Shown: positions 18,141 to 27,065, counted from the stretch's first letter. The stretch: 64,000 bases of DNA from Streptomyces sp. RerS4 (GCF_023515955.1 NZ_CP097322.1:1986001-2050000), one strand, 5' to 3'. Numbers and translations are program-made. Notes: generated by a model not told the origin, from the letters alone.

Positions 18141-18508
18141 AGCGACTGACCACCGCTCTGGCCGCCGCACTCTTCTGCGCCGGCACCGTCCTGGCGACCT
18201 CGGCCGCCGCCGAGGCCGCCGACTGCCGCAGCGGCTACTTCTGCGTCTGGACGGACGCGAACTTCGACGGCCTCAAGATCGAGCACAGCGGGGACGACCG
18301 TTGGTGGGAGGGCGACATGTCCAACTACGACTCCTCGTGGGCCAACCACGGCGTCTCCGGCGCCGGCGTCCCCGACCACGTCAAGGTGTACGACGGCCGG
18401 GAGCTGATCGGGGCCGTCACCATCTGCCTGGCCCCCGGACAGGAGGTCGGCTACAACGCAGGCGCCAACGACCGCGGCAGCTCCCACACCTGGTCGGTCC
18501 GCTGCTGA
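18137..18508 (+). CDS. Secreted peptidase inhibitor family I36 / crystallin-like protein
   Basis: 123-residue exported protein: signal peptide to about residue 28 (AAAEA-ADC), then a short beta-rich domain ADCRSGYFCVWTDANFDG...WSVRC with four cysteines. The CxxGxFCxW pattern is that of the I36 metalloprotease inhibitor (SMPI-like) and related beta/gamma-crystallin folds. Translationally coupled to the lipoprotein upstream. Inhibitory activity is inferred. Confidence 0.78.
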   Translation: MKRLTTALAAALFCAGTVLATSAAAEAADCRSGYFCVWTDANFDGLKIEHSGDDRWWEGDMSNYDSSWANHGVSGAGVPDHVKVYDGRELIGAVTICLAPGQEVGYNAGANDRGSSHTWSVRC

Positions 18509-18521
18509 CGAGCGACACCCC

Positions 18522-19496
18522 CTACTTCGCCCCGTAGACCGGCTGCGGCGGTCGGGACTCCGCGAGGAGCTTGACCGCCGCCTCCCCCGCCTCGGCCGGG
18601 GTCCAGCGACCGCCCCGGTCGACGGTCGGGCCCGGCTGCCAGCCCTCCATCACCGTGATCCGGCCCCCCTCCGCCTCGAAGACCCGGCCGCTGACCCCGG
18701 CCGAGGCGTCGGAGCCCAGCCACACCACCAGCGGGGACACGTTCTCCGGAGCCATCGCGTCGAAGGCCCCCGCGACCGGGGCCGCCATCGACTCGGCGAA
18801 CGTCTCCTCGGTCATCCGCGTCCGGGCCGCCGGCGCGACGGCGTTGACCTGGACCCCGTAGCGGCCCATCTCGGCGGCCGCGACCAACGTCAGCCCGAGG
18901 ATGCCGGCCTTGGCCGCGCTGTAGTTGCCCTGGCCGACGGAACCCAACAGTCCGGCGCCCGACGAGGTGTTCACCACCCGCGCCGCCGGCTGCCGGCCGG
19001 CCTTCGCCTCGGCCCGCCACCAGGCCGCCGCGTACTTCAGCGGCAGGAAGTGGCCCTTGAGGTGGACCCGCATGACCGCGTCCCAGTCGTCCTCGTCCAG
19101 GTTGACCAGCATCCGGTCGCGCAGGAACCCGGCGTTGTTGACGAGGGTGTCCAGCCGGCCGAACGAGGAGAGCGCGTGGTCGATCAGCGAGGCCGCGCCC
19201 CGCGCCGTAGCGATGTCCCCGCCGTGCGCCACGGCCTGCCCGCCCGCCGCCCGGATCTCCTCGACCACCAGCGCGGCCGGACTCCCGGGCCCCGGCTGCC
19301 CGTCCAGCCCCACCCCGAGGTCGTTGACGACGACCCGCGCGCCCTGCGCCGCGAACGCCAGGGCGTGCGCCCGGCCCAGACCCCGCCCGGCGCCCGTCAC
19401 GATGACGACCCGCCCCTCGGCGATGCCCGCGCCCGAAGCACCCGTACCCGTACCCGCCGAGCCGGCGCCCGTACCCGTACCCGCTGCGTTTCCCAT
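18522..19496 (-). CDS. SDR family oxidoreductase (position of Rv3548c in the HIP cluster)
   Basis: 324-residue short-chain dehydrogenase: NAD(P) site VTGAGRGLGRAHAL, VVVNDLG, NNAG, catalytic Ser in NTSSGAG and YSAAK. About 60 residues after the core SDR fold make it longer than usual. The N-terminus is a Gly/Thr/Ala repeat coded by iterated GGTACG units (about 19437-19490), probably not structured. It lies 1 bp from the next SDR and both are divergent from echA20, the arrangement of Rv3548c-Rv3549c/echA20 in Mycobacterium tuberculosis. Probable role: oxidising a hydroxyacyl intermediate during steroid C/D-ring breakdown. Confidence 0.8.
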   Translation of the reverse strand: MGNAAGTGTGAGSAGTGTGASGAGIAEGRVVIVTGAGRGLGRAHALAFAAQGARVVVNDLGVGLDGQPGPGSPAALVVEEIRAAGGQAVAHGGDIATARGAASLIDHALSSFGRLDTLVNNAGFLRDRMLVNLDEDDWDAVMRVHLKGHFLPLKYAAAWWRAEAKAGRQPAARVVNTSSGAGLLGSVGQGNYSAAKAGILGLTLVAAAEMGRYGVQVNAVAPAARTRMTEETFAESMAAPVAGAFDAMAPENVSPLVVWLGSDASAGVSGRVFEAEGGRITVMEGWQPGPTVDRGGRWTPAEAGEAAVKLLAESRPPQPVYGAK

Positions 19497-19497
19497 C

Positions 19498-20262
19498 TCA
19501 GGCCTCCTTGTTGACCGTTGCCGCGTCCAAAAACGCCGGGCGCTCCCCGCCCCCGTGCACCAGCAGGCTCGCGCCGCTCACGTACGCCGCCCGGTCGGAG
19601 GCCAGGAACACCGCTGCCTCGCCCACGTCCGAGGGTTCGGCCAGCCGCCCCAGCGGGACGGTCGCCCCGACCGCCGCGACCCCGGCCGCGTCGCCGTAGT
19701 GCAGGTGCGCCAGCTCGGTGCGCACCATGCCCAGGACCAGCGAGTTGACCCGTACCTCGGGCGCCCACTCCACCGCCATGGACCGGGCGAGGTTCTCCAG
19801 CCCGGCCTTCGCGGCCCCGTAGGCGGCGGTGCCGGGCGAGGGGCGGCTGCCGCTGACGCTCCCGATCATCACGACCGAGCCGCACGCCGCCCGCAGGAGG
19901 GGGTAGGCGGCGAGCGCGGCCGTCATCGGCGCGACCAGGTTCAGTTCGAGCACCCGCGCGTGCCGAGCGGCGTCCCCTTCCCCCAGCAGCCGGTACGGGG
20001 TCCCGCCCGCGTTGTTCACCAGGCAGTCGAGCCGCCCGTACCGCTCGGCGACCTCCGCGAAGAACGCGCCGACCGCGCCCGGGTCGCGGAGGTCGACGGC
20101 GATGAAGGCGGCCTCCCGGCCGGCCGCGGCCACCGGTTCGTCGGGCGGGCGTCGGGCGCAGACGACCACCCGGGCGCCGGCCGTGAGGAACGAGCGGGCG
20201 ATGCCGGCGCCCACGCCGCGGGTTCCGCCCGTGACGACGACAACCCTCCCCTTGAGCTCCAT
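19498..20262 (-). CDS. SDR family oxidoreductase (position of Rv3549c in the HIP cluster)
   Basis: 254-residue classical SDR: VTGGTRGVGAGIAR nucleotide site, NNAGG, catalytic Ser (MIGSVSG), YGAAKAG, and a C-terminal HGGGERP. First gene of the leftward operon; its start is about 20 bp from the KstR2-like operator at 20281. Steroid-ring substrate is inferred only from synteny with the mycobacterial KstR2 regulon. Confidence 0.82.
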   Translation of the reverse strand: MELKGRVVVVTGGTRGVGAGIARSFLTAGARVVVCARRPPDEPVAAAGREAAFIAVDLRDPGAVGAFFAEVAERYGRLDCLVNNAGGTPYRLLGEGDAARHARVLELNLVAPMTAALAAYPLLRAACGSVVMIGSVSGSRPSPGTAAYGAAKAGLENLARSMAVEWAPEVRVNSLVLGMVRTELAHLHYGDAAGVAAVGATVPLGRLAEPSDVGEAAVFLASDRAAYVSGASLLVHGGGERPAFLDAATVNKEA

Positions 20263-20280
20263 CGGCTGCTACCTTCCTCA

Positions 20281-20296
20281 CCTAACAAATGTTTGG
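20281..20296. promoter_or_regulatory. Predicted KstR2 operator, echA20 divergent promoter
   Basis: CCTAACA-AA-TGTTTGG, an imperfect 7-2-7 palindrome between the leftward SDR genes and echA20. Read on the minus strand as ACCAAACATTTGTT it fits the published KstR2 motif AnCAAGnnCTTGnT with two symmetric changes. The same 16-mer, differing at one centre base, is at 30396. Confidence 0.75.
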
Positions 20297-20318
20297 TGGA
20301 AAGGTAGCTGATCCGCTC

Positions 20319-21068
20319 ATGGGTGTCTCCACCTCCGCCCCGGACAAGGGCGTCGCACGCGTCACCGTCGACTTCCCACCCGTCAACGCGCTTCCCGTGG
20401 CGGGCTGGTACGCGCTGGCCGACGCCCTGCGCGCCGCCGGCCGCGACCCCGAGGTCCGTTGCGTGGTGCTGGCCGCCGAGGGGCGCGGCTTCAACGCCGG
20501 GGTGGACATCAAGGAGATGCAGCGCGACGTGGGCCACACGGCCCTCATCGGCGCCAACCGCGGCTGCTACGAGGCCTTCGCCGCCGTCTACGAGTGCGAG
20601 GTTCCGGTCGTCGCCGCCGTGAACGGCTTCTGCCTGGGCGGCGGCATCGGCCTGGTCGGCAACGCCGACGCGATCGTCGCCTCCGACGACGCCGTCTTCG
20701 GCCTGCCGGAGCTGGACCGCGGCGCGCTCGGCGCCGCCACCCACCTGGCCCGGCTGGTCCCGCAGCACCTGATGCGCGCCCTCTACTACACCTCGCGCAC
20801 GGCCACCGCCGCCGAACTGCACGCGCACGGCTCCGTCTGGAAGGTGGTCCCGCGTGCGGAGCTGGAGGACGCCGCGCTGGAGCTCGCGGCGGAGATCGCG
20901 CGGAAGGACGGCTACCTGATCCGGCTGGCCAAGGCCGCCATCAACGGGATCGACCCCGTCGACGTCCGCCGCAGCTACCGCTTCGAGCAGGGCTTCACCT
21001 TCGAGGCCAACCTCAGCGGGGTCGCCGACCGGGTCCGCGACACCTTCGGGAAGGAGCAGGGCGCGTGA
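20319..21068 (+). CDS. echA20: Enoyl-CoA hydratase family protein EchA20 (HIP pathway)
   Basis: 249-residue crotonase-fold enzyme. In M. tuberculosis EchA20 hydrolyses a ring of a HIP-derived CoA ester during steroid C/D-ring opening. Seen: EGRGFNAGVDIKEMQRD (oxyanion hole region), NRGCYEAF, VNGFCLGGGIGLVGNADAIVA, GALGAATHLARLVPQHLMR, matching EchA20 closely from memory. Start ATG 20319 avoids the operator; the ATG at 20289 lies inside it. No strong RBS precedes 20319. GTGA overlap couples it to ipdA. Confidence 0.88.
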   Translation: MGVSTSAPDKGVARVTVDFPPVNALPVAGWYALADALRAAGRDPEVRCVVLAAEGRGFNAGVDIKEMQRDVGHTALIGANRGCYEAFAAVYECEVPVVAAVNGFCLGGGIGLVGNADAIVASDDAVFGLPELDRGALGAATHLARLVPQHLMRALYYTSRTATAAELHAHGSVWKVVPRAELEDAALELAAEIARKDGYLIRLAKAAINGIDPVDVRRSYRFEQGFTFEANLSGVADRVRDTFGKEQGA

Positions 21069-21919
21069 GCGACAAGACGATGACCCCAGACGAGGTGGTC
21101 GGCCGGCTGCGCAGCGGCATGACCCTCGGCATCGGCGGCTGGGGCTCCCGGCGCAAGCCGATGGCCCTGGTCAGAGCGCTGCTCCGGTCCGAGATCACCG
21201 ACCTGACGGTGATCGCGTACGGCGGCCCCGACGTCGGGCTGCTGGCCGCCGCCGGTCGGATCCGCCGGCTCGTCGCCCCCTTCGCCACCCTCGACTCGAT
21301 CCCCCTGGAACCGCACTTCCGGGCCGCCCGCGAGAGCGGCTCCCTCACCCTCACCGAGTACGACGAGGCCATGTTCATGTGGGGTCTGCACGCCGCCGCG
21401 AACCGGCTGCCGTTCCTGCCCGTCCGGGCGGGGCTCGGCTCCGACGTGATGCGGGTCAACCCGGAGCTGCGTACCGTCACCTCCCCCTATGCCGACGGCG
21501 AGGAGTTCGTCGCCGTCCCCGCCCTGCGCATGGACGCCGCCCTGGTCCACCTCAACCGGGCCGACCGTCTGGGCAACGGCCAGTACCTGGGCCCGGACCC
21601 GTACTTCGACGACCTGTTCTGCGAGGCCGCCGACACCGCGTACATCTCCTGCGAGCAGATCGTGGAGAGCGCCGAGCTCGCCAAGGCCGGCCCCCCGCAG
21701 TCCCTCCTCGTCAGCCGGCACTCGGTCACCGGCGTCGTGGAGACCCCGAACGGCGCGCACTTCACCTCCTGCGCGCCCGACTACGACCGCGACGAGGCCT
21801 TCCAGAAGCTCTACGCGACCACCCCCTGGCCGGAGTTCGCCGCCCGCTTCCTGTCCGGCGGCAGCGAGCACGCCTACCAGTCCGCCGTCCGGACCTGGCA
21901 CGAGGAGCAGCAGCAGTGA
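21065..21919 (+). CDS. ipdA: CoA-transferase family alpha subunit IpdA (COCHEA-CoA hydrolase)
   Basis: 284 residues. IpdAB is a CoA-transferase-fold heterodimer that hydrolytically opens the last steroid ring (COCHEA-CoA). Seen: GMTLGIGGWGSRRKPMALVRA, YGGPDVGLLAAAGRIRR, NRLPFLPVRAGLGSDV, VTSPYADGEEFVAVPALRMD and PYFDDLFCEAAD, all recognisable in Rv3551. Overlaps echA20 (GTGA) and ipdB (GTGA), so three genes are translationally coupled. Confidence 0.9.
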   Translation: MSDKTMTPDEVVGRLRSGMTLGIGGWGSRRKPMALVRALLRSEITDLTVIAYGGPDVGLLAAAGRIRRLVAPFATLDSIPLEPHFRAARESGSLTLTEYDEAMFMWGLHAAANRLPFLPVRAGLGSDVMRVNPELRTVTSPYADGEEFVAVPALRMDAALVHLNRADRLGNGQYLGPDPYFDDLFCEAADTAYISCEQIVESAELAKAGPPQSLLVSRHSVTGVVETPNGAHFTSCAPDYDRDEAFQKLYATTPWPEFAARFLSGGSEHAYQSAVRTWHEEQQQ

Positions 21920-22653
21920 GCACAGCGACCGCCACGACCCGCGCCGAGTACTGCGTCATCGCCTGCGCCGAGGCGTGGCGCGACAACGGCGAGGTCCTCG
22001 CCAGTCCGATGGGCCTGATCCCGTCCTTCGGGGCCCGCCTCGCCAAGCGGACGTTCTCCCCCGACCTGCTGCTCACCGACGGCGAGGCCCTGTTGGTCGG
22101 CCTCGACGGCACGGTGGAGGGGTGGCTTCCGTACCGGCGGCACCTGACGATGGTGACCGGCGGGCGGCGGCACGTGATGATGGGCGCCAGTCAGATCGAC
22201 CGGTACGGCAACCAGAACATCTCCTGCGTCGGCGACTGGGAGCGGCCCGACCGCCAGCTCCTGGGGGTGCGCGGGGCGCCCGTCAACACGCTGAACAATC
22301 CGGTGAGTTACTGGATCCCGAAGCATTCGCGGCGGGTGTTCGTGGAACGCGTCGACATGGTCAGCGGTGTGGGACACGACCGGGCCGAGGCGGCCGGGGT
22401 GACGCGGTTCCACCGCCTGCCGCGCGTGGTCAGCGACCTCGGGGTCTTCGACTTCGGCGGGCCGGGGCGCACGATGCGGCTGGTCTCGCTGCACCCGGGG
22501 GTCACCGTCGACCGGGTCCGGGAGGCGACCGGCTTCGCGCTCGCCCTCCCCGACGAGGTGCCGTTCACCCGCGAGCCCTCCGCGCACGAGCTGCGGCTGA
22601 TCCGCGAGGTGATCGACCCGCGGGGGCTGCGCGAGCGCGAAGTGCGGAGCTGA
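21916..22653 (+). CDS. ipdB: CoA-transferase family beta subunit IpdB
   Basis: 245-residue partner of IpdA. Seen: EYCVIACAEAWRDNGEVLASPMG, a segment LLTDGEALL, HVMMGASQIDRYGNQNISC, GAPVNTLNNPVSYWIPKHS and FDFGGPGRTMRLVSLHPG. The pairing, size and order agree with Rv3552. GTG start inside the ipdA stop. Confidence 0.9.
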   Translation: MSTATATTRAEYCVIACAEAWRDNGEVLASPMGLIPSFGARLAKRTFSPDLLLTDGEALLVGLDGTVEGWLPYRRHLTMVTGGRRHVMMGASQIDRYGNQNISCVGDWERPDRQLLGVRGAPVNTLNNPVSYWIPKHSRRVFVERVDMVSGVGHDRAEAAGVTRFHRLPRVVSDLGVFDFGGPGRTMRLVSLHPGVTVDRVREATGFALALPDEVPFTREPSAHELRLIREVIDPRGLREREVRS

Positions 22654-22659
22654 AGGGGC

Positions 22660-23820
22660 GTGGGAACCGTGGGACCTATGGGACCGGTGGGACTGGTGGA
22701 ACCCGTGGGATCGGTGGGGCCGGTGCTGGAGACGGAGTTCACGAAGCTGATCGGGGTCCGCCACCCGATCGTGCAGACGGGCATGGGCTGGGTGGCCGGC
22801 CCCCGCCTGGTGTCGGCCGCCGCGAACGCGGGGGCGCTGGGCATCCTCGCCTCGGCGACGATGACCGTCGACGAGCTGCGCGCGGCGGTGCGCGAGGTGC
22901 GTTCCCGTGCGGACGCCCCGTTCGGGGTGAACCTGCGCGCGGACGCCGGCGACGCGGCCGAGCGCGTGCGGTTGATCATCGAGGAGGGCGTACGGGTCGC
23001 CTCGTTCGCCTTGGCTCCGTCACGCGAGCTGATCGCCCGCCTGAAGGACGCGGGCGTCGTCGTGATCCCGTCCATCGGCGCCCGCCGGCACGCGGAGAAG
23101 GTCGCGGCCTGGGGGGCCGACGCGGTGATCGTGCAGGGCGGCGAGGGCGGCGGGCACACGGGGGACGTGGCGACGAGCGTGCTGCTGCCGCAGGTGGTCG
23201 ACGCCGTCGACATCCCGGTCGTCGCCGCGGGCGGCTTCCACGACGGTCGGGGCCTGGTCGCGGCCCTCGCGTACGGGGCCGCCGGCATCGCCATGGGCAC
23301 CCGCTTCCTGCTCACGTCCGACTCCACCGTCCCCGACGCCGTGAAGGCCGAGTACCTGAAGGCAGGCGTCAGGGACGTCACCGTCACCACGGCCGTCGAC
23401 GGTCTGCCGCACCGGATGCTGCGCACCGAACTGGTCGACGCGCTGGAGCGGTCGGGCCGCGCCCGCGCGCTGGCGCGCGCCGTGCGGCACGCGGCGGGCT
23501 TCCGGAAGCTGTCGGGGCTGTCGTGGTCCCGGATGGTGCGCGACGGCCTCGCGATGAAACACGGCAAGGACCTGTCCTGGAGCCAGGTCCTGCTCGCCGC
23601 GAACACCCCGATGCTCCTGAAGGCGTCCATGGTCGAGGGCCGTACGGACCTCGGCGTCATGGCATCGGGCCAGGTCGCGGGGGTGATCGAGGATCTGCCG
23701 TCCTGTGCGGAACTCGTCGCCCGCGTCATGGCCGAGGCGCACACCGTGCTGAACCGTCTGCCCGCCCCGCACCCGTCGGACGACCGGCACCCGCTCGACA
23801 CCCTGCCACCCCCAGGGTGA
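22660..23820 (+). CDS. ipdC: Nitronate monooxygenase-like flavoprotein IpdC
   Basis: TIM-barrel FMN protein of the 2-nitropropane dioxygenase fold; in steroid degraders IpdC acts as a reductase on a HIP-CoA intermediate, not on nitroalkanes. Seen: VQTGMGWVAGPRLVSAAANAG, VNLRADAGDA, VIVQGGEGGGHTG (phosphate site), VAAGGFHDGRGL and MGTRFLLTSDSTVPDAVK. Start uncertain: GTG 22660 adds 21 residues of a Val-Gly-Pro repeat coded by 9-bp units; homologues begin about at GTG 22723 (VLETEFTKLIGV). Last gene of the rightward echA20-ipdABC unit. Confidence 0.88.
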   Translation: MGTVGPMGPVGLVEPVGSVGPVLETEFTKLIGVRHPIVQTGMGWVAGPRLVSAAANAGALGILASATMTVDELRAAVREVRSRADAPFGVNLRADAGDAAERVRLIIEEGVRVASFALAPSRELIARLKDAGVVVIPSIGARRHAEKVAAWGADAVIVQGGEGGGHTGDVATSVLLPQVVDAVDIPVVAAGGFHDGRGLVAALAYGAAGIAMGTRFLLTSDSTVPDAVKAEYLKAGVRDVTVTTAVDGLPHRMLRTELVDALERSGRARALARAVRHAAGFRKLSGLSWSRMVRDGLAMKHGKDLSWSQVLLAANTPMLLKASMVEGRTDLGVMASGQVAGVIEDLPSCAELVARVMAEAHTVLNRLPAPHPSDDRHPLDTLPPPG

Positions 23821-23850
23821 TCCCCCTTCTCCGTCACAGGAGTCGCCCCT

Positions 23851-24771
23851 ATGAGCCGTGCCCGAACCCGCCTGGCGATCGCGGCGGCCGCCGTCGCGCT
23901 CTTCGCCGGGACCCTGCCCGCCGCCGGCGCCCACGCGGCCCCGGCGCCCGCCGGTACCGCTGCCCGACCGCTCGCGGAAACGATCCGTCAGATCCCCCTC
24001 CAGGGCGCCGTCAACGTCCGCGACCTCGGCGGCTACCGCACCTACACCGGCGGTCAGGTCCGACAGGGCCTGGTCTACCGCTCGGACGCACTCGGCAAGT
24101 TGACCGCGGCGGACATCACCACCGTCTCCGGTCTCGGCCTGAGGAAGGTCGTGGACTTCCGCATCCCGATGGAGGTCCAGTACGACGGCGCCGACCGGCT
24201 GCCGCAGGGACTCACCCCCACGTCCCGCCCGATCAGCGATCTCGGCCTGTACGCCACCCTCGTCGGCGCGATCACCGCCGGCGACCCCGTCAAGCAGGAG
24301 CAGATGCTCGGCGGCGGCCGCGCCGAGGCCTACATGCGGGACATCTACCGCAGCTTCGTGACCAACCCCGAGAACCGGGCGCAGTTCGCGACCACCCTGC
24401 GGGAGATCGCGGACGGCGGTCAGGGCCCGCTGCTGTACCACTGCACGTCCGGCAAGGACCGTACCGGCTGGATGAGTTACGTCCTGCTGCGGGCGCTGGC
24501 CGTCCCGCAGGCGTACGCCGAGAGCGACTACCTCGCCTCCAACACCTACCGGGCGGCCTACGACGCCCGGGTGCGGGCGGGCCTCAAGCAGTCGGGCCGG
24601 ATGCAGAACCCCGACCTGCTGATCCCGCTCCAGGAGGTGCGCCAGGACTACCTGGACGCCGCGACGGAGCGACTGGAGGCCGACTACGGCGGTTTCTACG
24701 GCTACCTGACGACCGGTCTCGGCCTGGACCTGCGGACGCTGGCGAAGCTCCAGGACAAGCTGGTCCGCTGA
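23851..24771 (+). CDS. Secreted tyrosine/lipid phosphatase (PtpB-like)
   Basis: 306 residues: Sec signal to about residue 30 (GAHAA), then NVRDLGGYRT, YRSDALGKLTAADI, and the P-loop HCTSGKDRTG with catalytic C198. The P-loop with Lys-Asp is that of MptpB-like dual tyrosine/phosphoinositide phosphatases. It begins 30 bp after ipdC on the same strand with a CAGGAG RBS but has no obvious role in steroid breakdown. Ends before a strong terminator. Confidence 0.87.
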   Translation: MSRARTRLAIAAAAVALFAGTLPAAGAHAAPAPAGTAARPLAETIRQIPLQGAVNVRDLGGYRTYTGGQVRQGLVYRSDALGKLTAADITTVSGLGLRKVVDFRIPMEVQYDGADRLPQGLTPTSRPISDLGLYATLVGAITAGDPVKQEQMLGGGRAEAYMRDIYRSFVTNPENRAQFATTLREIADGGQGPLLYHCTSGKDRTGWMSYVLLRALAVPQAYAESDYLASNTYRAAYDARVRAGLKQSGRMQNPDLLIPLQEVRQDYLDAATERLEADYGGFYGYLTTGLGLDLRTLAKLQDKLVR

Positions 24772-24818
24772 CGGCCGGATCCGGTGTGCCGGACCCGTGC
24801 CGGACCCGTGAACGGCGA

Positions 24819-24851
24819 AAGCCGGGCGGCGCGTGACGCGCCGCCCGGCTT
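24819..24851. terminator. Bidirectional terminator, phosphatase/helicase
   Basis: 15-bp perfect stem (24819-24833 with 24837-24851) and 3-nt loop between convergent genes. Confidence 0.83.
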
Positions 24852-24871
24852 CCCGTATGCCCTGAGGTGGA

Positions 24872-26563
24872 TCAGACCGCCCGGCGGCGGCCCTGCCCGC
24901 CGGTACCGACCCGGCTGCGCGCGGAGGCCGCGGCGGCGCCGCCCCCGGCGGAACCGGAACCGCCACCCGTACGCCGTCCCTGGCCGCCGGCGCCGCCGGC
25001 GGAGCCGCCCTGACCGCCCTGGCCACGACGGGCCTGGCCGCCCTGAGAGCCGCCCGTACCCTGCCCGGAGCCGCCACCGGCGGAACCGGAACGACGGGCG
25101 CGACCGCCGCCGGCCGGGGCCGAGCCCGTGGCGGAGCCGGTACGGGGGCCACCGGAGCGGCGGCGCGCGGAACCGGAACCCGAGCCGGAGCGCGGCTTCG
25201 GCGCGGTGGCCTGCGGCACCTCCATCACGACGGGGACGCCCGAGGGCTCCTTGGCGCCGGTCAGCCGGGCCAGTTCCTCGTCGGAGGACTTGATCTGCGC
25301 GGTGCGCGGGGTGATCCCGGCGTCCGACATCAGGCGGGTCATGTCCCGCTTCTGGTCGGGCAGCACGAGGGTGACCACGCTGCCGGACTCGCCGGCGCGG
25401 GCGGTACGGCCGCCGCGGTGCAGGTAGTCCTTGTGGTCGGTCGGCGGGTCGATGTTGACGACCAGGTCGAGGTCGTCGATGTGGATGCCGCGCGCGGCCA
25501 CGTTGGTGGCGATCAGCGCGGTGACCTCGCCGGTCTTGAACCAGTCCAGGGTCCGGTTGCGCTGCGGCTGCGAGCGGCCGCCGTGCAGGCCGGAGGCCCG
25601 TACGCCGTCGGCGAGGAGCTTCTTGACCAGGCGGTCGACCCCGCGCTTGGTGTCCACGAACATGATCACCCGGCCGTCGCGGGCCGCTATGCGCGTGGCC
25701 ACGGCCTTCTTGTCGGTCTCGTCCATGACGTACAGGACGTGGTGCTCCATCGTGCTGACCGCGCCGGCGGACGGGTCGACGGAGAAGGCGACCGGGTCGG
25801 TGAGGAACATCTTGACGAGCCGGTCGATGTTCTTGTCCAGCGTCGCCGAGAACAGCATGGTCTGACCCTCGGGCTCGACCTGCTTGAGCAGCGCGGTGAC
25901 CTGCGGCATGAAGCCCATGTCGGTCATCTGGTCGGCTTCGTCGAGGACCGTGACGGCGACCTGGGAGAGGTCGGCCTCGCCGCGGTCGATGAGGTCCTTG
26001 AGGCGGCCGGGGGTGGCGACGAGCACCTCGGCGCCGCGGCGCAGGGCGCCCGCCTGCCGGTTGATCGACATGCCGCCGACGACGGTCGCGATGCGCAGGT
26101 TGACGGCCGTGGCGTACGGGGCCAGGGCGTCGGTCACCTGCTGCGCGAGTTCCCGGGTCGGTACGAGGACCAGCGCGAGCGGGGCCTTGGACTGGGCGCG
26201 GCGGCCGGCGGTGCGGGCCAGCAGGGCCAGGCCGAAGGCCAGCGTCTTGCCGGAGCCGGTGCGGCCGCGGCCGAGGAGGTCACGGCCGGCGAGGGAGTTC
26301 GGCAGCGTGGCCGCCTGGATGGGGAACGGCTCGGTCACGCCCTGGGCGGCGAGGGTCTTCAGCAGCGCCTCGGGCATGTCCATGTCCTCGAACGCGGCCA
26401 CCGGCGGGAGGGCCGGGGTCAGCGGTTCGGGCATGGTGAACTCTTGGGGCCTGGCAACGGGCGCGGACTTCTGCCGTCCCGCGCCAGCCTTCGGACGTCC
26501 CTGGGCCGCACCTCGGCCCCGGGTGGGGCGGCGGCTGGGTCGTGCGGAGCTGGAGCTGGTCAT
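24872..26563 (-). CDS. DEAD-box RNA helicase
   Basis: 563-residue helicase probably aiding ribosome assembly or RNA unwinding in the cold. Seen: Q-motif PFPIQAATLP, motif I GRTGSGKT, Ia PTRELAQQ, II DEAD (LDEADQMTDMGF), III SAT, V ARGIHIDDL, VI HRGGRTARAG. The last about 110 residues are a Gly/Ser/Arg-rich RNA-binding tail. Start ATG 26563 has AGGAGG; the frame continues 29 codons upstream with no support. Sits directly downstream of cspA, a common cold-response pairing. Confidence 0.92.
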   Translation of the reverse strand: MTSSSSARPSRRPTRGRGAAQGRPKAGAGRQKSAPVARPQEFTMPEPLTPALPPVAAFEDMDMPEALLKTLAAQGVTEPFPIQAATLPNSLAGRDLLGRGRTGSGKTLAFGLALLARTAGRRAQSKAPLALVLVPTRELAQQVTDALAPYATAVNLRIATVVGGMSINRQAGALRRGAEVLVATPGRLKDLIDRGEADLSQVAVTVLDEADQMTDMGFMPQVTALLKQVEPEGQTMLFSATLDKNIDRLVKMFLTDPVAFSVDPSAGAVSTMEHHVLYVMDETDKKAVATRIAARDGRVIMFVDTKRGVDRLVKKLLADGVRASGLHGGRSQPQRNRTLDWFKTGEVTALIATNVAARGIHIDDLDLVVNIDPPTDHKDYLHRGGRTARAGESGSVVTLVLPDQKRDMTRLMSDAGITPRTAQIKSSDEELARLTGAKEPSGVPVVMEVPQATAPKPRSGSGSGSARRRSGGPRTGSATGSAPAGGGRARRSGSAGGGSGQGTGGSQGGQARRGQGGQGGSAGGAGGQGRRTGGGSGSAGGGAAAASARSRVGTGGQGRRRAV

Positions 26564-26637
26564 GCGGAAAAAGCCCTCCTGAAACCGGCAGGTGCGAACA
26601 ACGGTCGAACGGAACAACGGTCGAGACAGCAGACAAG

Positions 26638-26669
26638 CCGGGGCCCGCACCTCACGGTGCGGACCCCGG
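26638..26669 (-). terminator. cspA terminator
   Basis: Two stacked stems (6 bp and 7 bp) with one mismatch, 26638-26651 with 26656-26669, 4-nt loop, 13 bp past the cspA stop and upstream of the helicase gene. Confidence 0.7.
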
Positions 26670-26682
26670 CATGCTGAAGAAC

Positions 26683-26886
26683 TTAGGCGGGGAGGATGTT
26701 CTCCGCCTGGGGGCCCTTCTGGCCCTGGGTGACATCGAAGGTCACGCGCTGACCCTCGGTCAGCTCACGGAAGCCCTGGGTGGCGATGTTCGAGTAGTGG
26801 GCGAAGACGTCCGGGCCGCCACCGTCCTGCTCGATGAAGCCGAAGCCCTTTTCCGAGTTGAACCACTTCACGGTACCGTTAGCCAT
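26683..26886 (-). CDS. Cold-shock protein (CspA family)
   Basis: 67-residue single OB-fold RNA/DNA chaperone with RNP1 KGFGFI and RNP2 DVFAHY, starting [27 protein letters not shown] precedes the ATG. The leader from 26887 to about 27010 is relatively AT-rich and contains a 7-bp hairpin (26948-26954 with 26970-26976), consistent with a structured csp 5' UTR. Confidence 0.95.
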   Translation of the reverse strand: MANGTVKWFNSEKGFGFIEQDGGGPDVFAHYSNIATQGFRELTEGQRVTFDVTQGQKGPQAENILPA

Positions 26887-27065
26887 TTTGAATCTCCTGA
26901 ATAGGCGGCAAGGGCCCCATCCGGAGATTCCGGTAAAAACAATTAAAGCGCCTGTCGGAGCATTCCCGTCAGGCGCACATAAAGTTCATGGGTACCACAA
27001 CTGCAACGCCCCTAAGCTAGCACACCTCCGGCGCGGTCGGTTGATCTATCTGCTTCACTGCGGGG

